In this document: positions 22,018 to 34,819 of the stretch, in pieces
How the letters are laid out: each line of letters starts with the position of its first letter
Position numbering within the stretch: position 1 is the stretch's first letter
Assembly: GCA_025175895.1 (NCBI GenBank)
Contig: CM046003.1
Location: forward strand, 30,277,245-30,341,244
DNA from: Wurfbainia villosa
Lineage: Eukaryota; Streptophyta; Magnoliopsida; Zingiberales; Zingiberaceae
Length of the DNA: 64,000 bases
Reading direction: 5' to 3'
Program-made: the position numbers and the translations under genes
The notes under the pieces: generated by a model
What the model was told of the DNA's origin: nothing
The model's input: only the letters and a program-made list of their open reading frames with translations
The model's database searches: none

Positions 22018-25000
22018 ATGTCAAAGGATAGACTATCACGTGAATATGAGTTTGGAGTTGAGTCTTTCTTGCAATATACAATGAAAAACGCTAATGATCC
22101 GGATGCAATACCTTGCCCATGTGCAAAATGTGGTAATCTAAAGAAGACAAACGCAACAAATATAAGGGCTCATATGTATTGTAATGGTATAGATTTAACA
22201 TATCATACATGGATATGACATGGGGAAAGATCAACAATACGGAACTCAAAGAATGATAGTGATCGAGTGGGGCTAGATAAACAAAAATCTATTGCTGAGG
22301 AACCTATAGATATGGTACATGCTGCATATGATAGTTATGTTGAGAATCCAATCCAATTCAATAAGCTACTTGAAGATGCCGAGAAACCTTTATATTCTGG
22401 ATGTACTAAATTTACAAAGTTATCTGTTGAAATTATTTAACTTGAAGACTAAATATAGTTGGAGTGATAAAAGTTTCTTGACCTACTCGGTTTGATTGGA
22501 GAAATGCTTCCAGGATGACAATGAATTGCCTTTATCTGTATGATCAAGAAAATCTTATGTGCATTAGGGATGGATTACAAGAAAATTCATGCTTGCCCTA
22601 ATGATTGTATCTTATATCGGAAGGAGTATGAGGATCTCACCAATTGTCCTACTTGCAATATGTCAAGGTGGAAGTTGGGCCAAAAAAATAAGATTAAGGA
22701 AGGAGTTCCTGCAAAGGTTCTGTGGTACTTCCCCCCTATTCCAAGATTTCAAAGAATGTTTCAGAATAAGGAGATATCTAAGGAGTTGACTTGGCATGCT
22801 GATAAAAGACTTCGTGATGGATATTTACGTCATCCAGCTGATGCACCATCTTGGAAATTAGTTGATAACAACTGGCCAGAGTTTGCTACTGAGACAAGAT
22901 ATCTTAGATTAGCCATATCAGCTGACGGGATAAATCCCCATATAGTTGTTGGCCAATTTTAATGATCACTTACAATCTTCCTCCATGGTTATGTATGAAG
23001 AGAAAATTTATGATGCTCACATTGTTGATTTCTGGTCCCAAACAACCGGGAAATGATATTGATGTTTACTTAGCACCCTTGATTGATGACTTAAAATGCT
23101 TATGGGATATAGGTGTTGAAACATATGATGCATATCGACAAGAAACTTTCTTGCTTAGAGCTGTCTTATTATGGACGATCAATGATTTTCCTGCATATGG
23201 GAACATGTCAGGGTGTGTTGTGAAAGGATACCATGCATGTCCGATTTGTGGTGAAGAAACCTATTCAACAAGGTTGAAGCATAGTCGAAAAATGTCGTAT
23301 ACAGGCCATAGAAGGTTTCTACCTGCAACTCATCCTTATCGAAGGCAAAGGAAAGCATTTAATGGGAACCAAGAGTTTAACCCTGCATCAAAACCATTGA
23401 GTGACAATGAAGTTTTTGAAAGAGTTGAAAGAATTAATTGTCATTGGGGAAAAATTAGTGGGAAGATTCAGTTGCAGAAGGATGATGTAAAATCATGCTG
23501 GAAAAAAAAATCAATATTCTTTGAACTTCAGTATTGGAAATATTTACATGTTCGACATGTTCTTGATGTGATGCACATTGAAAAGAATGTCTGTGAATCT
23601 CTCGTAGGTACATTACTTGACATTCCTGGAAAAACAAAGGATGGAGTAGCAGCGAGATTAGACCTTGTGGAAATGAATGTGAGGACAGATTTGGCACCAA
23701 GGGTGGGGGAAAAGAGAACATTTTTTCCATCAGCCTATTATACACTTAGTAAGGATGAAAAAAGAAAGATTTTGAAATGTTTGTCTGAAATACATCTTCC
23801 GGCATGTTACTCATCCAATGTTAAAAACCTTGTCTCAATGAAGGACTTGAAACTTGTTGGCCTAAAGTCACATGACTACCACACTTTAATGCAACAATTG
23901 CTTCCAGTAGCCATCCGTGGTGTCTTGCCCAAACATGTCAGAGATACTATCACTCGGTTGTGTTTCTTCTTCAATGTGATATGTAATAAAGTGATAGATG
24001 TTCCAAAGTTGGATGTTTTGCAACAAGAGATTGTGACTACACTGTGTTTACTTGAAAAGTATTTTCCCCCTTCATTTTTCGATATAATGATTCATTTATC
24101 TGTTCATCTTGTGCGAGAGGTGAAATTGTGTGGACCGATTTGGTATAGGTACATGTATCCATTTGAAAGATATATGAAGATTTTGAAAGGATATGTGCGA
24201 AATCGCAATCGGCCTAAAGGATGTATAGCCGAATGTTATATTGCCGAAGAGGATGTTGAATTTTGCTCAGACTATCTGGCTAGTGTGCACACAATTGGGA
24301 TCCCATCAAGTCATCGACAAATAGAACTTATTAAGCCTTTATCGGGTGCAGTAGTGCACTCCATTAGTCTTGATGAGTTGCAGCAAGCACATCGCTACGT
24401 ATTAGCAAATGATGTTGAGATTGATCTCTATATCGAGTAATTTCTTAAACTTGTTAATACTTTCATACGGTTTGCTTATATTCAATTGGTTTATTTATTC
24501 TTGGTAATTTCTTTAGGGAACACATGGCGTATTTAAATGCAAGATTTCCTCATAAGGTTAAATCCAAAAAGTGGTTACAAGATGAGCATAATTGAACTTT
24601 TGCTATCTGGTTGCATGATCGTGTAAGTTTATTTAGTATTACATATTCTCATACATTCATTATCATATTTACACATAATTAAAAAGTTATCACAAACAAT
24701 CTAGGTTGCACGTGTAGCTGAGCATTCCACCTATCAAGTATCAGAAAAATTGAAGTGGATAGCGCGCGGACCTAGCAATCAAGTTTTAAAGTACTCTAGT
24801 TATCTGATTGATGGGGTTACTTATGCTACAAAAAGCATGATGATATACGAGTTGTTCAAAACTCTGGAGTCAGCTTAGTCGCAAAGACAATGCAAGTTGC
24901 TAGTGCAAAGGATAAAAATCCTATTGTGTCGGATATGGTTTTTTATGGCGTTATAGAAGAAATATGGGTACTTGATTACCACAAAGTTCAAATTCCAATG

Positions 25001-25264
25001 TTTAAATGTAGTTGGGTGGAGAATAATCACGGTATTAAAGTAGATGATCTTGGTTTCACGTTGGTAAACCTCAATAGAGTTGGATTCAAATCCGACTCTT
25101 TTATCTTGGCCTGTCAAGCAAAGCAAGTATTTTACATCGAAGATCCTGAAGATCCTTTATGGAGTGTTGTACTTACAACTCCAAACAGAGAGTACTTTGA
25201 ATACATAAAAAGTGAAGAGTCAGAAGACACTGCAATGCACTATCATTGTTTTAGCAGAGGGTAG
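22018..25264 (+). pseudogene. CACTA 1 transposase (Transposase_21 / TNPD type), near-intact but frameshifted
   Basis: In order: an N-terminal transposase-associated domain (22018-22218; CPCAKCGN zinc motif), a weakly kept linker with stops (22219-22540), the Transposase_21 core (22540-22962 and 22962-24436; IHACPNDCILYRKEYEDL, WLCMKRKFMMLTLLISGPKQ, LDVMHIEKNVCESL), a DUF4218-type region (VHLVREVKLCGPIWYRYMYP), and a C-terminal DUF4216-type part (24890-25264; LDYHKVQIPMFKCSW). A deletion of about 20 bp near 22942, after GINPH, shifts frame. Two introns with GT-AG ends are readable (24437-24516, 24623-24704), so the TAA at 24438-24440 is intronic. Further stops sit at 22216 (TGA for Trp) and about 24880. 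The protein would cut at the TIRs; this copy cannot. Confidence 0.88.
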
Positions 25265-25304
25265 CCATCAATAGATGTTAATGGAGCAGATGATAATGAA
25301 CCAC

Positions 25305-25545
25305 ACTTTTTTCCCGTTGCAAAAGCGTTGTCTTTGTTAGAACCGACAACGCTTTTTCTCCGTTGCAAAAGCGTTGTCATTCTAAAAAACGATAACGCTT
25401 TTTCCCCGTTGCAAAAGCATTGTCTTTGTTATAAAAGACAACGCTTTTTAATGCGTTGTCATTAGTCGGACTTTTAACAACAGTGCCTTTAACAACGCTT
25501 TTACAGTCACATAGACAACGGATAAAAAGCATTGTCTATTAGCTT
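25305..25545 (+). repeat. Right subterminal repeats of CACTA 1
   Basis: At least six copies of GCAAAAGCGTTGTC / GACAACGCTTTT in both orientations between the transposase end and the right TIR, mirroring the left array. Confidence 0.85.
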
Positions 25546-25962
25546 TTTTCTTGTAGTGTGGATTTTGAATCAATATGTGTAGAATCCTTTAACCCGTACT
25601 GTTAGTATTGATGGGATGTTAATGGATTTTGGGTTAACACTATTTATATGGGGTGTGATCCCCGTATGAGAGTATGAAGTTTGGCCGACTCTTTTTCCCC
25701 ATCGGGCAGAGCATCCAGGGCCATCTCACTCGACCTGTGGAAGATCAAGCCCTACGGTGCTTCTTCCGACTTCAAATTCTTCCGACGATGTAGACTCCGG
25801 ATTCAGGTGCTTTCGATTACGCTTCTGTCTTTTCATTTTTTTTTTGTATACTTGTTGTAGATCGTTCGACAAGATCCTGTGTATGGATCATTTTTTTTTC
25901 GTCGTTTTCCGATTACATGTGTGGATGCATGATCCATTGAGGCATTCAAAAGATCTATCAAT

Positions 25963-25976
25963 TGGTATCAGAGCCA
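25963..25976 (+). other. Primer-binding site of the Copia element (initiator Met tRNA type)
   Basis: TGGTATCAGAGCCA starts two bases after the 5' LTR end at 25960; standard for plant Copia elements. Confidence 0.88.
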
Positions 25977-26194
25977 CAGGTTTTGTGTCGATGATCGTAC
26001 AACATTAAGATGCAATTTTTCAATAATTTTGGTCTAAATGTGTGCATTTTGCGTTAAATCTTTATTTAACGCATTTAAACATGCATAATTGTCGAATCTA
26101 AGGGTTAGAAGTCCTAGGTTTAGAGTCGGATTGAAGTTTTTCACATTTTTTTATGAAAAACACGAAGAACAGTGGCGTAACCACCGTTGTTTTC

Positions 26195-26640
26195 ATCAAA
26201 ACCGCCTCTCAGATCCGCAGAAATTCGGTCACCAGTCGAATGATGTGGACCATCAGTCAACTGCTGGTAGAAATTCGACGCACAGAAACCTTTTTAGTCG
26301 ACTTAACAGTCAATTGATATCCATCAGTCGACTGCCATAAGGTCTAGTCGACTGCTGTGCAGGAAATTTCGAACAGAATATTTGTTAGATGACTGCGGAA
26401 CTCGACTGGTGTATGGTAGTCGTCTGCCATTTTTGGTAGTCGACCGATGAGTTTAAACTTTGGCACAAAATGATTTTTAGTCTACTGGATAATCGACTGA
26501 TGACATCAGTCGACTGCCATCAAGCACTAGTCGACTGATGGGTCTTAGTTTGAACACAGAAGCTTTGTTAGTCGGCTGAAGCAATCGACTGATCACAATC
26601 AGTCGACTGATATATGACAACAGTCGATTGATGATGTAGG
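26195..26640 (+). repeat. Cluster of CAGTCGACTG-type palindromes in the Copia leader
   Basis: Three exact CAGTCGACTG copies and many one- or two-base variants (TAGTCGACTG, CAATCGACTG, CAGTCGATTG), often followed by ATG. They lie in untranslated sequence after the primer-binding site. No gag frame is found here, although gag should begin in this region. Confidence 0.8.
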
Positions 26641-27176
26641 AAACTTTCGGAGGTCATAACTTTTTGCTCGGGATAAGTTTTGAGACGTTCTTGGTGGGGT
26701 TTCGAGGCTCATTCAAAGCTCTATGTGTCTTACGGTGGGGTTGACCCCCGTAACAGCTTATTTCATGCCTTAAAAATATCGTTTAGTGCTTTTTTGGAGG
26801 CTCCGAAGTCTTTAAGTCCTATGTTATAGTCATTTTGCATTCCCTACATCATTTAATAGCAACAATATAGATTTGCAACCTAAGATTTCATTTGTATCCA
26901 TTAGCATGTGTTATTAAGTTGAACTAATATTATCACCAAAGTGAGAACTATTAGCTAAATTTAGTGCATCATTGTGTGAGTGGATGTATATCTATGCTAA
27001 GGATGGTTGGCTCAAAGAAAAATCATCTTTATGCCAGATATATATATAAAGATGGTTCACTAAGATGTTGCCACAAAGGAAGTCATGTTATGTGACTGAT
27101 TAAAGGAAGAATGAACTGTGATTATATAACCAAACCTAACTCATATTGGGTTATCAATCATCACTACAAGAAAAAT

Positions 27177-27720
27177 GGAAAATAGCGACGAAATATTAGC
27201 GACGATTTATTAATTCGTCGCGAAAACTAAACATTTACGACAAATTTCTTTATCGTCGCAAATAATCTTATATTTGCAACATAAATTTAGTTTTTCGTCG
27301 CTAACATAATATATATTTACGACGATATAAACATATTCGTCATAAATTGATACTTAGCGACAGAATACATAAATATTCGTCGTAACTGACTTAGTGATGA
27401 CCAATGACATTTCATCGCCAAACCTTCAATTGAGTCGCCAGTTGACTTAACTCGATTCCGTGGTCGGCCAAATATCTGTCAGTTGAGTCGTCAATCCCGC
27501 CAGTCGACTGACTGTTGGCGATGAAATATTTAAATTTCGTCGCGAAAAATTCAGTCGAGCCGCCAGTCGAGTTTTCTAGATTCTGTGGCTGGCCAAATGT
27601 CTAGCAGTCGAGTCGTCAATCCCGCCAGTCGACTGATGATTAAATATTAGCGACAAAAATGTAAAAATCATCGCTAAAGTAATACATATTAGCGACGAAT
27701 ATAGTTAATTCGTCGCTAAT
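27177..27720 (+). repeat. Left subterminal repeats of CACTA 2
   Basis: Many copies of TTAGCGACGA / TTCGTCGCTAA in both orientations, interleaved with a second repeated block containing GTCGCCAGT, a GATTC(C/T)GTGG...GGCCAAAT phrase and CAGTCGACTG (27400-27640). The same blocks recur near the right end. Confidence 0.85.
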
Positions 27721-28555
27721 TTCCACGAAAAAACCCTCGGTCGCCCCGATCTCCCCCGTTTTCTCGGTGCGATTTCCTCTTCTGCCGATTCTCCTGCTCT
27801 CCGTCGATTCTCCGGCGACAAGCTCCACACGAATCTTCCTTCATCTCTGTGCTTCACCTCCGTCTCTGGCTTCTCCGTGCTCCGGTTGCTCTTCTTCGAC
27901 GCGTGCCACTCCTCTTCTCCGGCGCGTGCAACTTCTCCGGCTCCGGCAACAGCTCCGACGATTCTTCGGCTCCGGCGGCTTCTTCTCCAGCTCCGACTTC
28001 TTTTCGGTGTCGTCTCAAACTCATCCTTCAGCTCCGATTTAGGTTTATACAAATTCTTTCTTCAAAGTTTTACAATAAATTTAGGGTTTTTTTAATATTA
28101 TTGTAATGATTGTTACGATTAGATGATAAATTTAGGAATTTGTTATACTCAGAAGATGAATTTAGGATTTTGTTAGGATTTAAGGTTATTGTAGATTATA
28201 TATACAGTTGTTAGAGTTTTGTTAGCGATTAGACGATGAATTTAGGTTTTTTTATCATTTAGATTTGGACGTATTCATGGTAATCAAGCAATAACTTATT
28301 GCCTAGATGATACATCCTTTGATTTGTTGTCAATTAGATGATTTTAGGATTATTTTGCGATTAGAGAATAAGGTTAGGGTTTTCTGATTTTTAGATTATA
28401 ATGTTCGATGATAAACATAAGGTTACAATGCAAATTGTAGGTTATAAATTGTTTGATTATTTTGTATGTGACAACTAAATTTGTGTTGCTAAATTGCTTT
28501 TATTGAAAATTAATATTAAAATTATTTTATATATGTTTAACCAGGGTTTAAAAAT

Positions 28556-31500
28556 ATGGATAAAAATTGGATAACGATTCAGAATCGAATTAGTCCTGAA
28601 TATATCAATGGGTTGAATCAATTTATAAATATTGCAGAAAATTACATGATCAGTTTGAATTTATCGAAAATCCGTTGTCCATCTCGATGGTGTGACAATT
28701 TGTTTTAGTATGAATTAGATTATGTGTGAGGACATCTGTATAGATGAGGATTCGATAGACTATATAAAATCTGGAACTTTCATGGAGAAACTTCTACATC
28801 ATCCGGTAGTATAAATATTGTCAATCAATATGAGAATGATTTTGATGTTGACGTAGATGAATTCGAAGACGATTTTGAAGACATATTTACTGATTTATAA
28901 AATGCAAAAAATATAACCAACAACGAGCCTCAATCATATGATATAAATGTAAACACAAATGCAAATGATTGTAGACGAAGTGTTATTTCAATGTTGGAAG
29001 AAGCACAAAAAGAACTCTATCCCAATTGTACTAATTTTTCAGTTTTCAATTTTGTGGTGAAGCTAATGCATGTGAAGGTGTTAAATGGCTGGAGCAATAA
29101 ATCTTTTAATATGTTACTTCAGTTATTGCAAGAGGTATTTCCTAAATCGAATGCGATTCCAAACTCTTATTATGAAGCCAAAAAATCATTAAAATAGTTA
29201 GGATTGACATATGAGAAGATACATGTCTGTAAGAATGATTGTATATTATTTTGGGATGAGCATGAGAATAAGGATGCATGCCCAGTGTGCAAGGAGCCCA
29301 AATACAAGTACGAAGGGATGAATAAGAAAAAGAATCCTCACAAAATTCTTCGATATTTTCCTCTGAAATCGAGACTTAAGAGGTTGTTTATTCCGAAGCA
29401 TACGACTAAAGAGATGAGATGACATAAAGAAAAGCGAGTTGACACATATGGTGTACTAAGACACCCAACTGATAGTGAAGCTTGGAAAGAATTTACCAAT
29501 GCACATGAAATATTTGCAGGTGATTCATGAAATATTCACTTAGGGTTGGCTACTGATGGGTTTAATCCATTTGGAAACATGTCAAATGCTTATAATATAT
29601 GACCTGTTATACTTGTGAATTATAATTTGCTACCATGGAAAATGATGAAGCCATCATATATGATTATGTCTCTGTTAATTCCTGGGCCTAAATCACCTGG
29701 CAAAGAGATAGATGTATACCTATGACCTCTGATAAGCGAACTGAAGGAGTTATGGGATGACGAAGTGGAAGCATATGATGCATCAACTGAACAAGTATTT
29801 CAATTACATGCTGTTGTGATGTGAACCATTCACGACTTTCCAGCATACGAAACAGTTTTGGATGGAGCACAAAGGGTTATAAGGCATGTCCAGTATGTTT
29901 GAATGAAACCAAATCTCAAGAATTAAGGAGTAAAATATGCTACACATGTCACCATCGATTCTTGGATGTGCAACACCCATGGCGTAGAAATAAATATTTC
30001 AATGGAAAGGTTGAAAAAGAAGGACCACCATGAGTAATGAATGGATATGAGACTTTAGCGCAGTTAGACACGTTGCCCCAAGTGACATTCAGTAAGCATC
30101 CTTTATTCAGTAAAAAATGACAGCGATCTTCGGATGATACAAATTGGGTAAAGAAGTCTATATTTTTTAAGTTACCATATTGGTTAGGTTTAAAGTTGAG
30201 ACACAATTTAGATGTTATGCATATTGAAAAGAATGTCTGTGATGGTTTAATTGACACATTATTAAATATAGACAAAAAGTCAAAGGACACTCTCAAAGCA
30301 AGATTAGACTTGCAAGATATGGGGATAAGGAGTGAGTTGCATTTACAACCAGTAGGAGACAAATTCCAGAAGTCGTATGCAAGTTACACGTTGACATTGG
30401 AAGAAAGGCGTGAATTTTGTCAATTTTTAAAATCTGTTAAGTTTCCAGATGGTTATGCTGCTAATATATCTAGACATGTGAATGCAAATGAAGGTAAGAT
30501 ATATGGACTAAAATCACATGATTGTCATGTATTGTTGCAAAGAATACTTCCAGTTGTTGTACGTAAATTTTTCCCAAAAGACATGTAGCCCACTGATTGA
30601 GTTATGTGATTTCTTCAAAAGGATCACTGCAAGATCTTTACACACAGCGGACATATGTAAAATGGAGGAGCAAATAGTCCTGATATTTTGTACGATGGAA
30701 CGAATATTTTCTCCGACATTTTTTGACATTAAGTCCATTTGACAGTTCATTTACCTTGTGAAGCTCTGTTGGCTGGGCCAGTTTTGTCACGATGGATGTA
30801 TCCCTTTGAGAGATATTTGGGAAGGCTAAAAAAATATGTTCGTAATAAAGCACGACATGAAGGATCTATTACAGAGGGGTATATTGTAAATGAGGCCTTG
30901 ACTTTCAGTTCGTTATATATGAGTCAGATTGAGACAAGTTTTTCTAGGCTGGAACAGAATAAAGATGTTCAACCATCAATATGAAAATTAAGTGTTTTCT
31001 CACAGGAAACAAGAGTCTTTGACAACCAACAAAGTCTAAAATTGTCATTGTCATTATTTAAGAAAGTACATTGGTACATTCTGAACAATTGTAAAGAAGT
31101 CGACTGATATCGAAAGTAAGTGTTTATATTAAGTTATTACTTTAATTCTATTTCATTTATAGAGTTTAAATTGATTAAGTTTATACAGTGAGCATCTACA
31201 ACTTATGTCCCAAAAGGTTCATGTTGATCAAGTGATGCAATATCACGAGCGAGATTTCCCACTGTGGTTTAGGGATAAAATTGTAGCGCTAAATTTTTTT
31301 ACAAATTCAGAGATCACAGATGAGTTGTATTATTTAGCAATGGGACCTGATGCTGAAGTTCAACTGTATGATGCATGCATAGTAAATGGAATTCGATATC
31401 ATACGACGTTCTGTGATTCACGCAGAACTACTCAGAATAGTGGGGTTAGTGTACCATCCTCTGACGATGGGGACAATTTGAATTTTTTTGGTGTGTTGAA

Positions 31501-31669
31501 GGATGTGGTTCAAATATTTTACTCTTTCAGGTATAAAGTTCAATTATTTTGGTGTGAATGGTTCCAATGTAATCCAAAAAAAAAATCGTTGGTGGAAGAG
31601 TATAATCTCTTGTGTATTGACACTTCTAAAACATGGTATGATGATGACCCATTCATTTTGGCTAACTGA
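28556..31669 (+). pseudogene. CACTA 2 transposase (Transposase_21 type), heavily broken
   Basis: Starts MDKNWITIQNRISPEYINGL, the usual transposase-associated N-terminus. Then KIHVCKNDCILFWDEHENKD and CPVCKEPKY (29204-29422), a PSYMIMSLLIPGPKSPGKEI part (29645-29710), HNLDVMHIEKNVCDGLIDTL (30196-30588), the DUF4218-like SRWMYPFERYLGRLKKYVRN (30739-30984), and a DUF4216-like C-terminus (31205-31669). TGA stops often stand where relatives have Trp (for example 29420, 29600, 29820), and frameshifts occur at 30588 and 30740. It is older or more mutated than the CACTA 1 transposase, and only about as similar to it as separate families are. Confidence 0.83.
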
Positions 31670-32150
31670 GCAAATCAAGTGTATTATTTGAATGATATCA
31701 AACGTGGAGGTCATTGGAAGGTCGTGCAAAGAGTTCACCACCGAGATATATACGAAGTAACTAAAGTTGATGAAGTATCTGAAGATTTTGAGGGCGGTAA
31801 TATCTTGATAATGGAGCCAAAATAAGAAATTTCATCCAATGATTCAACTTCAGTAGTCGGTGAAGACTTAACAATAACTCAACTTTGTCGATTAGATGTT
31901 GAGCATCACCAAATAAATATGACAAATGCACAAGTGGATCTGGATATGGGCGCTCAAAGTAATCGTATTGTTGATGGTGAAGATAGTGAAAGTGACAGTG
32001 AGGCGGATGATTATTTATCCTTTTCAGATGATGATAGTGATTAATTAGTTGTATTTACACGGTATTTATATTGTTCTTCATTTATATTTCATGTATTTAA
32101 TATAATCTTTTATTATACGTCGATCTGTACATAATGCTTATGTCACAGCT

Positions 32151-33688
32151 ATGTCGCCCAAGAGAATTGAGCACCCTCCAGTTGTGCCTACGCCTGACGA
32201 TGACAGTGCTCCTGCTCCTACTGGTTAGTTATGTGGTTTTAAGTATGTATATTTTGTTTCCTATATATTTAACTTATTAATTGTTAACATTATTTGATTT
32301 ACAGTTCATCCGACACGTAGAGAGACACGAGACACACACTCCGATCGGCTCTGACGGTAAATTGAGGAACGGGGTAGATTATCCATTACCTTCCGTAAGA
32401 GCGATGGTCCGTATCGGGACAAATGCAGCTGCTTTTATGACAGAGTTAGGTCTATCAATTAAGAAGTTCACTCCCCTACAAGCTAAGAGCTGGAAGCATA
32501 TCCCCACAGATAATAAACAGATGATCTATGACCGATTATCAGTAAGTACGAGTATTTTTGATATTTATATAATCAACCATCATTGGTTAATAAATTTCAA
32601 TATTGGTATTTTTTTTAGGCTGCTTTCGATATCAGTTTTGCCGAGGAGGCAACGCCAGTAAGAAAGGAGACCGACATGTCAATGAGTGCAAGGTATAGAG
32701 ACAATAGAAATAAGATGCACACTCATTATAAGAGTCTACTGCTTCTTCCCCTTACCGAGCGCCGACATCATATGTCGATCGAGTATTGTGAGACACAGAA
32801 AGATTGGAACTATATGTGCGATTTATTTGAATCAGAGAAATTTCAGGTAACTAAATCTATACAAATTAAAATATTTTTTCTATAACTCATGTTTTACGTT
32901 TTATCTTAATTTTTTTTATATTGTGGACACGATCGACAACAAATGCCCAAAATCGAGCACAACTAATATTTACCCATCGAGGTGGCTCTAAATCATTCAT
33001 CTAATACAGTTACGACGGTGTAAGTACAAATTTTATAGTTACAGTATATTGTTTGATATTTTTAATATTAACACATTATAATATTTTTTTAGACCGATCA
33101 GTCTCAGAGAAAAGATCGGATTATTGTCTTTAATATAACACACTGTAGCTCGTCAAAAGGGTGGAGTGGGGAGAGAGTTGAGGCTGCATACGTAAGATAT
33201 AATCGATAAAATTTAGTAAAGTTATTTTTAAATTTGCATAATTATTTGTATATATATTAATAATATGTTTGTTATTCTTAGGGTGATATGGTGAGACTGC
33301 AAGATGAACACATCCAATCATAAAAAATCGGAGATAACATCGATGTTGTTCAGATTACAGATCAGATTTGTGATCAAGTCCTCGATGTTCGCTTTTGATA
33401 TATTAGAGGACTTGGAAGTGGGCCAAAACCAGTTAGGTCCACTTCTTTAGATGCCAGCTCCTCCTCCAGAACAACTAATACAACACTGCATGAACAACTT
33501 CAATCCACCAAGCAAAGATTAGAAAACACTCAAGCTCAATTAGCTAGCACCCAAGATGAGTTGGCAACAATGAGATCAAGACAAGATATGTTTAAAGCAA
33601 TTATGAATCGACTTGCACCTGGAGCATTACAATCATTGATGCATGAGTCATCTTCATCTCCACCTCCTCCTCCATCTAAGAGTTTGTG
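32151..33688 (+). pseudogene. CACTA 2 second gene: Ptta/En/Spm-type protein (Transposase_24-like), probably non-functional
   Basis: A multi-exon gene downstream of the transposase on the same strand. ATG 32151 opens a short acidic exon. An exon at about 32305-32540 carries VDYPLPSVRAMVRIGTNAAA and LQAKSWKHIPTDNKQ. The next (about 32620-32846, ends at AG/GTAACT) reads MSMSARYRDNRNKMHTHYKS and RHHMSIEYCETQKDWNYMCD. A later exon reads TTNAQNRAQLIFTHRGGSKS. The last (about 33438-33688) is a coiled-coil, LHEQLQSTKQRLENTQAQLA, ending PPPPPSKSL. This matches the plant Ptta/En/Spm family, the TNPA-like DNA-binding partner. Splice frames between the first two exons do not join cleanly, and the exon near 33000 ends in a stop, so it is probably broken. 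Confidence 0.7.
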
Positions 33689-33914
33689 AACATTTATATT
33701 TTGAGCTAGTGAATTTGAATGTGTTTGCATTTTAATACTATGAATTTGTGAAATTGGATATTTTTGGACTTTAAATTTGATGTTATGTTAGTTGTTTTTA
33801 AATGCATATGTTGGATTTATTGTTTTAGTTGTATGTCATTAAGTTAAATTGTGTGGTTGATATTGTATTACAAGATTTCGAATACAAATAAAATGTATTT
33901 TGAAAATCTATATT

Positions 33915-34560
33915 TTCAAGGTTAGCGACGATTTTTTTTCGATTTCGTCGCTAACTGTCGATATACGACATCAAAAGTTGCTAGTGTTTGGCGTATCAGT
34001 CAAGTCGACAGTTGTCAAATTCGACTGTTGTAGGATGTCAGCGATGAAATTTATATATTTTGTCGCAAAAGTGTCTCCAGTCAAGGCGCCAGTTGAGGGT
34101 CTCCCGATTCTGTCGCTGGCCAAAATTAGACAGTCGACTATTTTCTTGCATCAGTCGAGTGATGTTAGCGACGAAATAAGTTATTTTCGTCATTAATATT
34201 ATAGTCGAGGCGCTAGTCGAGTGTTTTTCGATTCTGTGACGGGGCAAAAAATTAGACAGTCGACTGCTTTATTGCGTCACTCAACTGATCGTTAGCGATA
34301 AGTGTTGTATATTTCGTCGCTAATATCGGTGATTTTCCTCTTTTCGTCATTCAAGATTTTGTGACAAAATGTTTTTTGTTAGCGGCATTTTTTTTCCGTC
34401 GGTAATATTAACTACGAAAATACTTTTAATTCATCGCTAATGTTTCTTTGTGACAAGCTTATTATGATGACTCTAGCAACGAAATTTTTTCATCGTAAAA
34501 TTTATTTAGCGGTGAATTATTTGCATTAGCGATGAAAATAATTCGTCGCTATTTTCCATT
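33915..34560 (+). repeat. Right subterminal repeats of CACTA 2
   Basis: TTAGCGACGAA-type words in both orientations, plus two copies of the block with GATTCTGT, GGCCAAAAT or GGGCAAAAA, AGACAGTCGACT. These mirror 27400-27640. Confidence 0.85.
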
Positions 34561-34763
34561 TTTCTTGTAGTGCATGCATATATTGTGTCAGCCCAAAGGA
34601 AGGCACATTATGTGGCAGATTATAGTGTTTTGAGTTAGGATTAGAGAGTACCACTAACAAGTTACAATTTAATCCAAAGATTAATTGTAATGTTGTATTT
34701 GATATCTCATAAAAGGACTTATCATATGTCCATATATTTATTTCTTAGTGTTTGCTTTATATC

Positions 34764-34768
<5 letters not shown>

Positions 34769-34816
<48 letters not shown>
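34769..34816. repeat. AT dinucleotide microsatellite
   Basis: About 24 AT units inside the Copia internal region, just before pol. Confidence 0.95.

Positions 34817-34819
<3 letters not shown>

Larger units (their letters stand above)
19901..25558 (+). mobile_element. CACTA (En/Spm) DNA transposon 1
   Basis: The terminal inverted repeat CACTACAACAAAAAAG on the left pairs with CTTTTTTCTTGTAGTG on the right (one mismatch over 16 bp). A 3-bp TSD TGG lies on both sides (19898-19900, 25559-25561). Subterminal arrays of the AAAGCGTTGTC word sit inside both ends. A 5' leader with CT-rich exon-like sequence (20440-20600) precedes the transposase. At 5.66 kb it encodes only the transposase-type gene; a second TNPA/Ptta-type gene, present in CACTA 2, is not seen. 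Confidence 0.93.
19768..25960 (+). repeat. 5' LTR of the Copia element, split by CACTA 1
   Basis: LTR bases are 19768-19900 and 25559-25960 (TGG duplicated). The second half has a TATA-like CTATTTATATGG (about 25638) and the end GATCTATCA just before the primer-binding site. It is collinear with 38589-38888 plus 59588-59818. Confidence 0.9.
27162..34572 (+). mobile_element. CACTA (En/Spm) DNA transposon 2 with two genes
   Basis: Perfect TIRs of about 31 bp start CACTACAAGAAAAATGG and run through AATAGCGACGAA; the right end mirrors them to TTGTAGTG at 34572. The TSD CAT is at 27159-27161 and 34573-34575. Subterminal arrays use the word TTAGCGACGAA. A leader exon (27720-28030, GC-rich) precedes a broken transposase (28556-31669) and a downstream gene (32151-33688). 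It is inserted in the Copia element's internal leader. Length 7411 bp. Confidence 0.93.

Noticed and set aside
25963..25976. tRNA gene suggested by the initiator-Met-like sequence
   Set aside because: Only the 3'-end complement is present, placed just after an LTR; it is a primer-binding site. No cloverleaf.
27705..28106. Overlapping Ser/Arg-rich frames on both strands
   Set aside because: CT-rich 5' leader of CACTA 2; codon pattern is that of low-complexity sequence.
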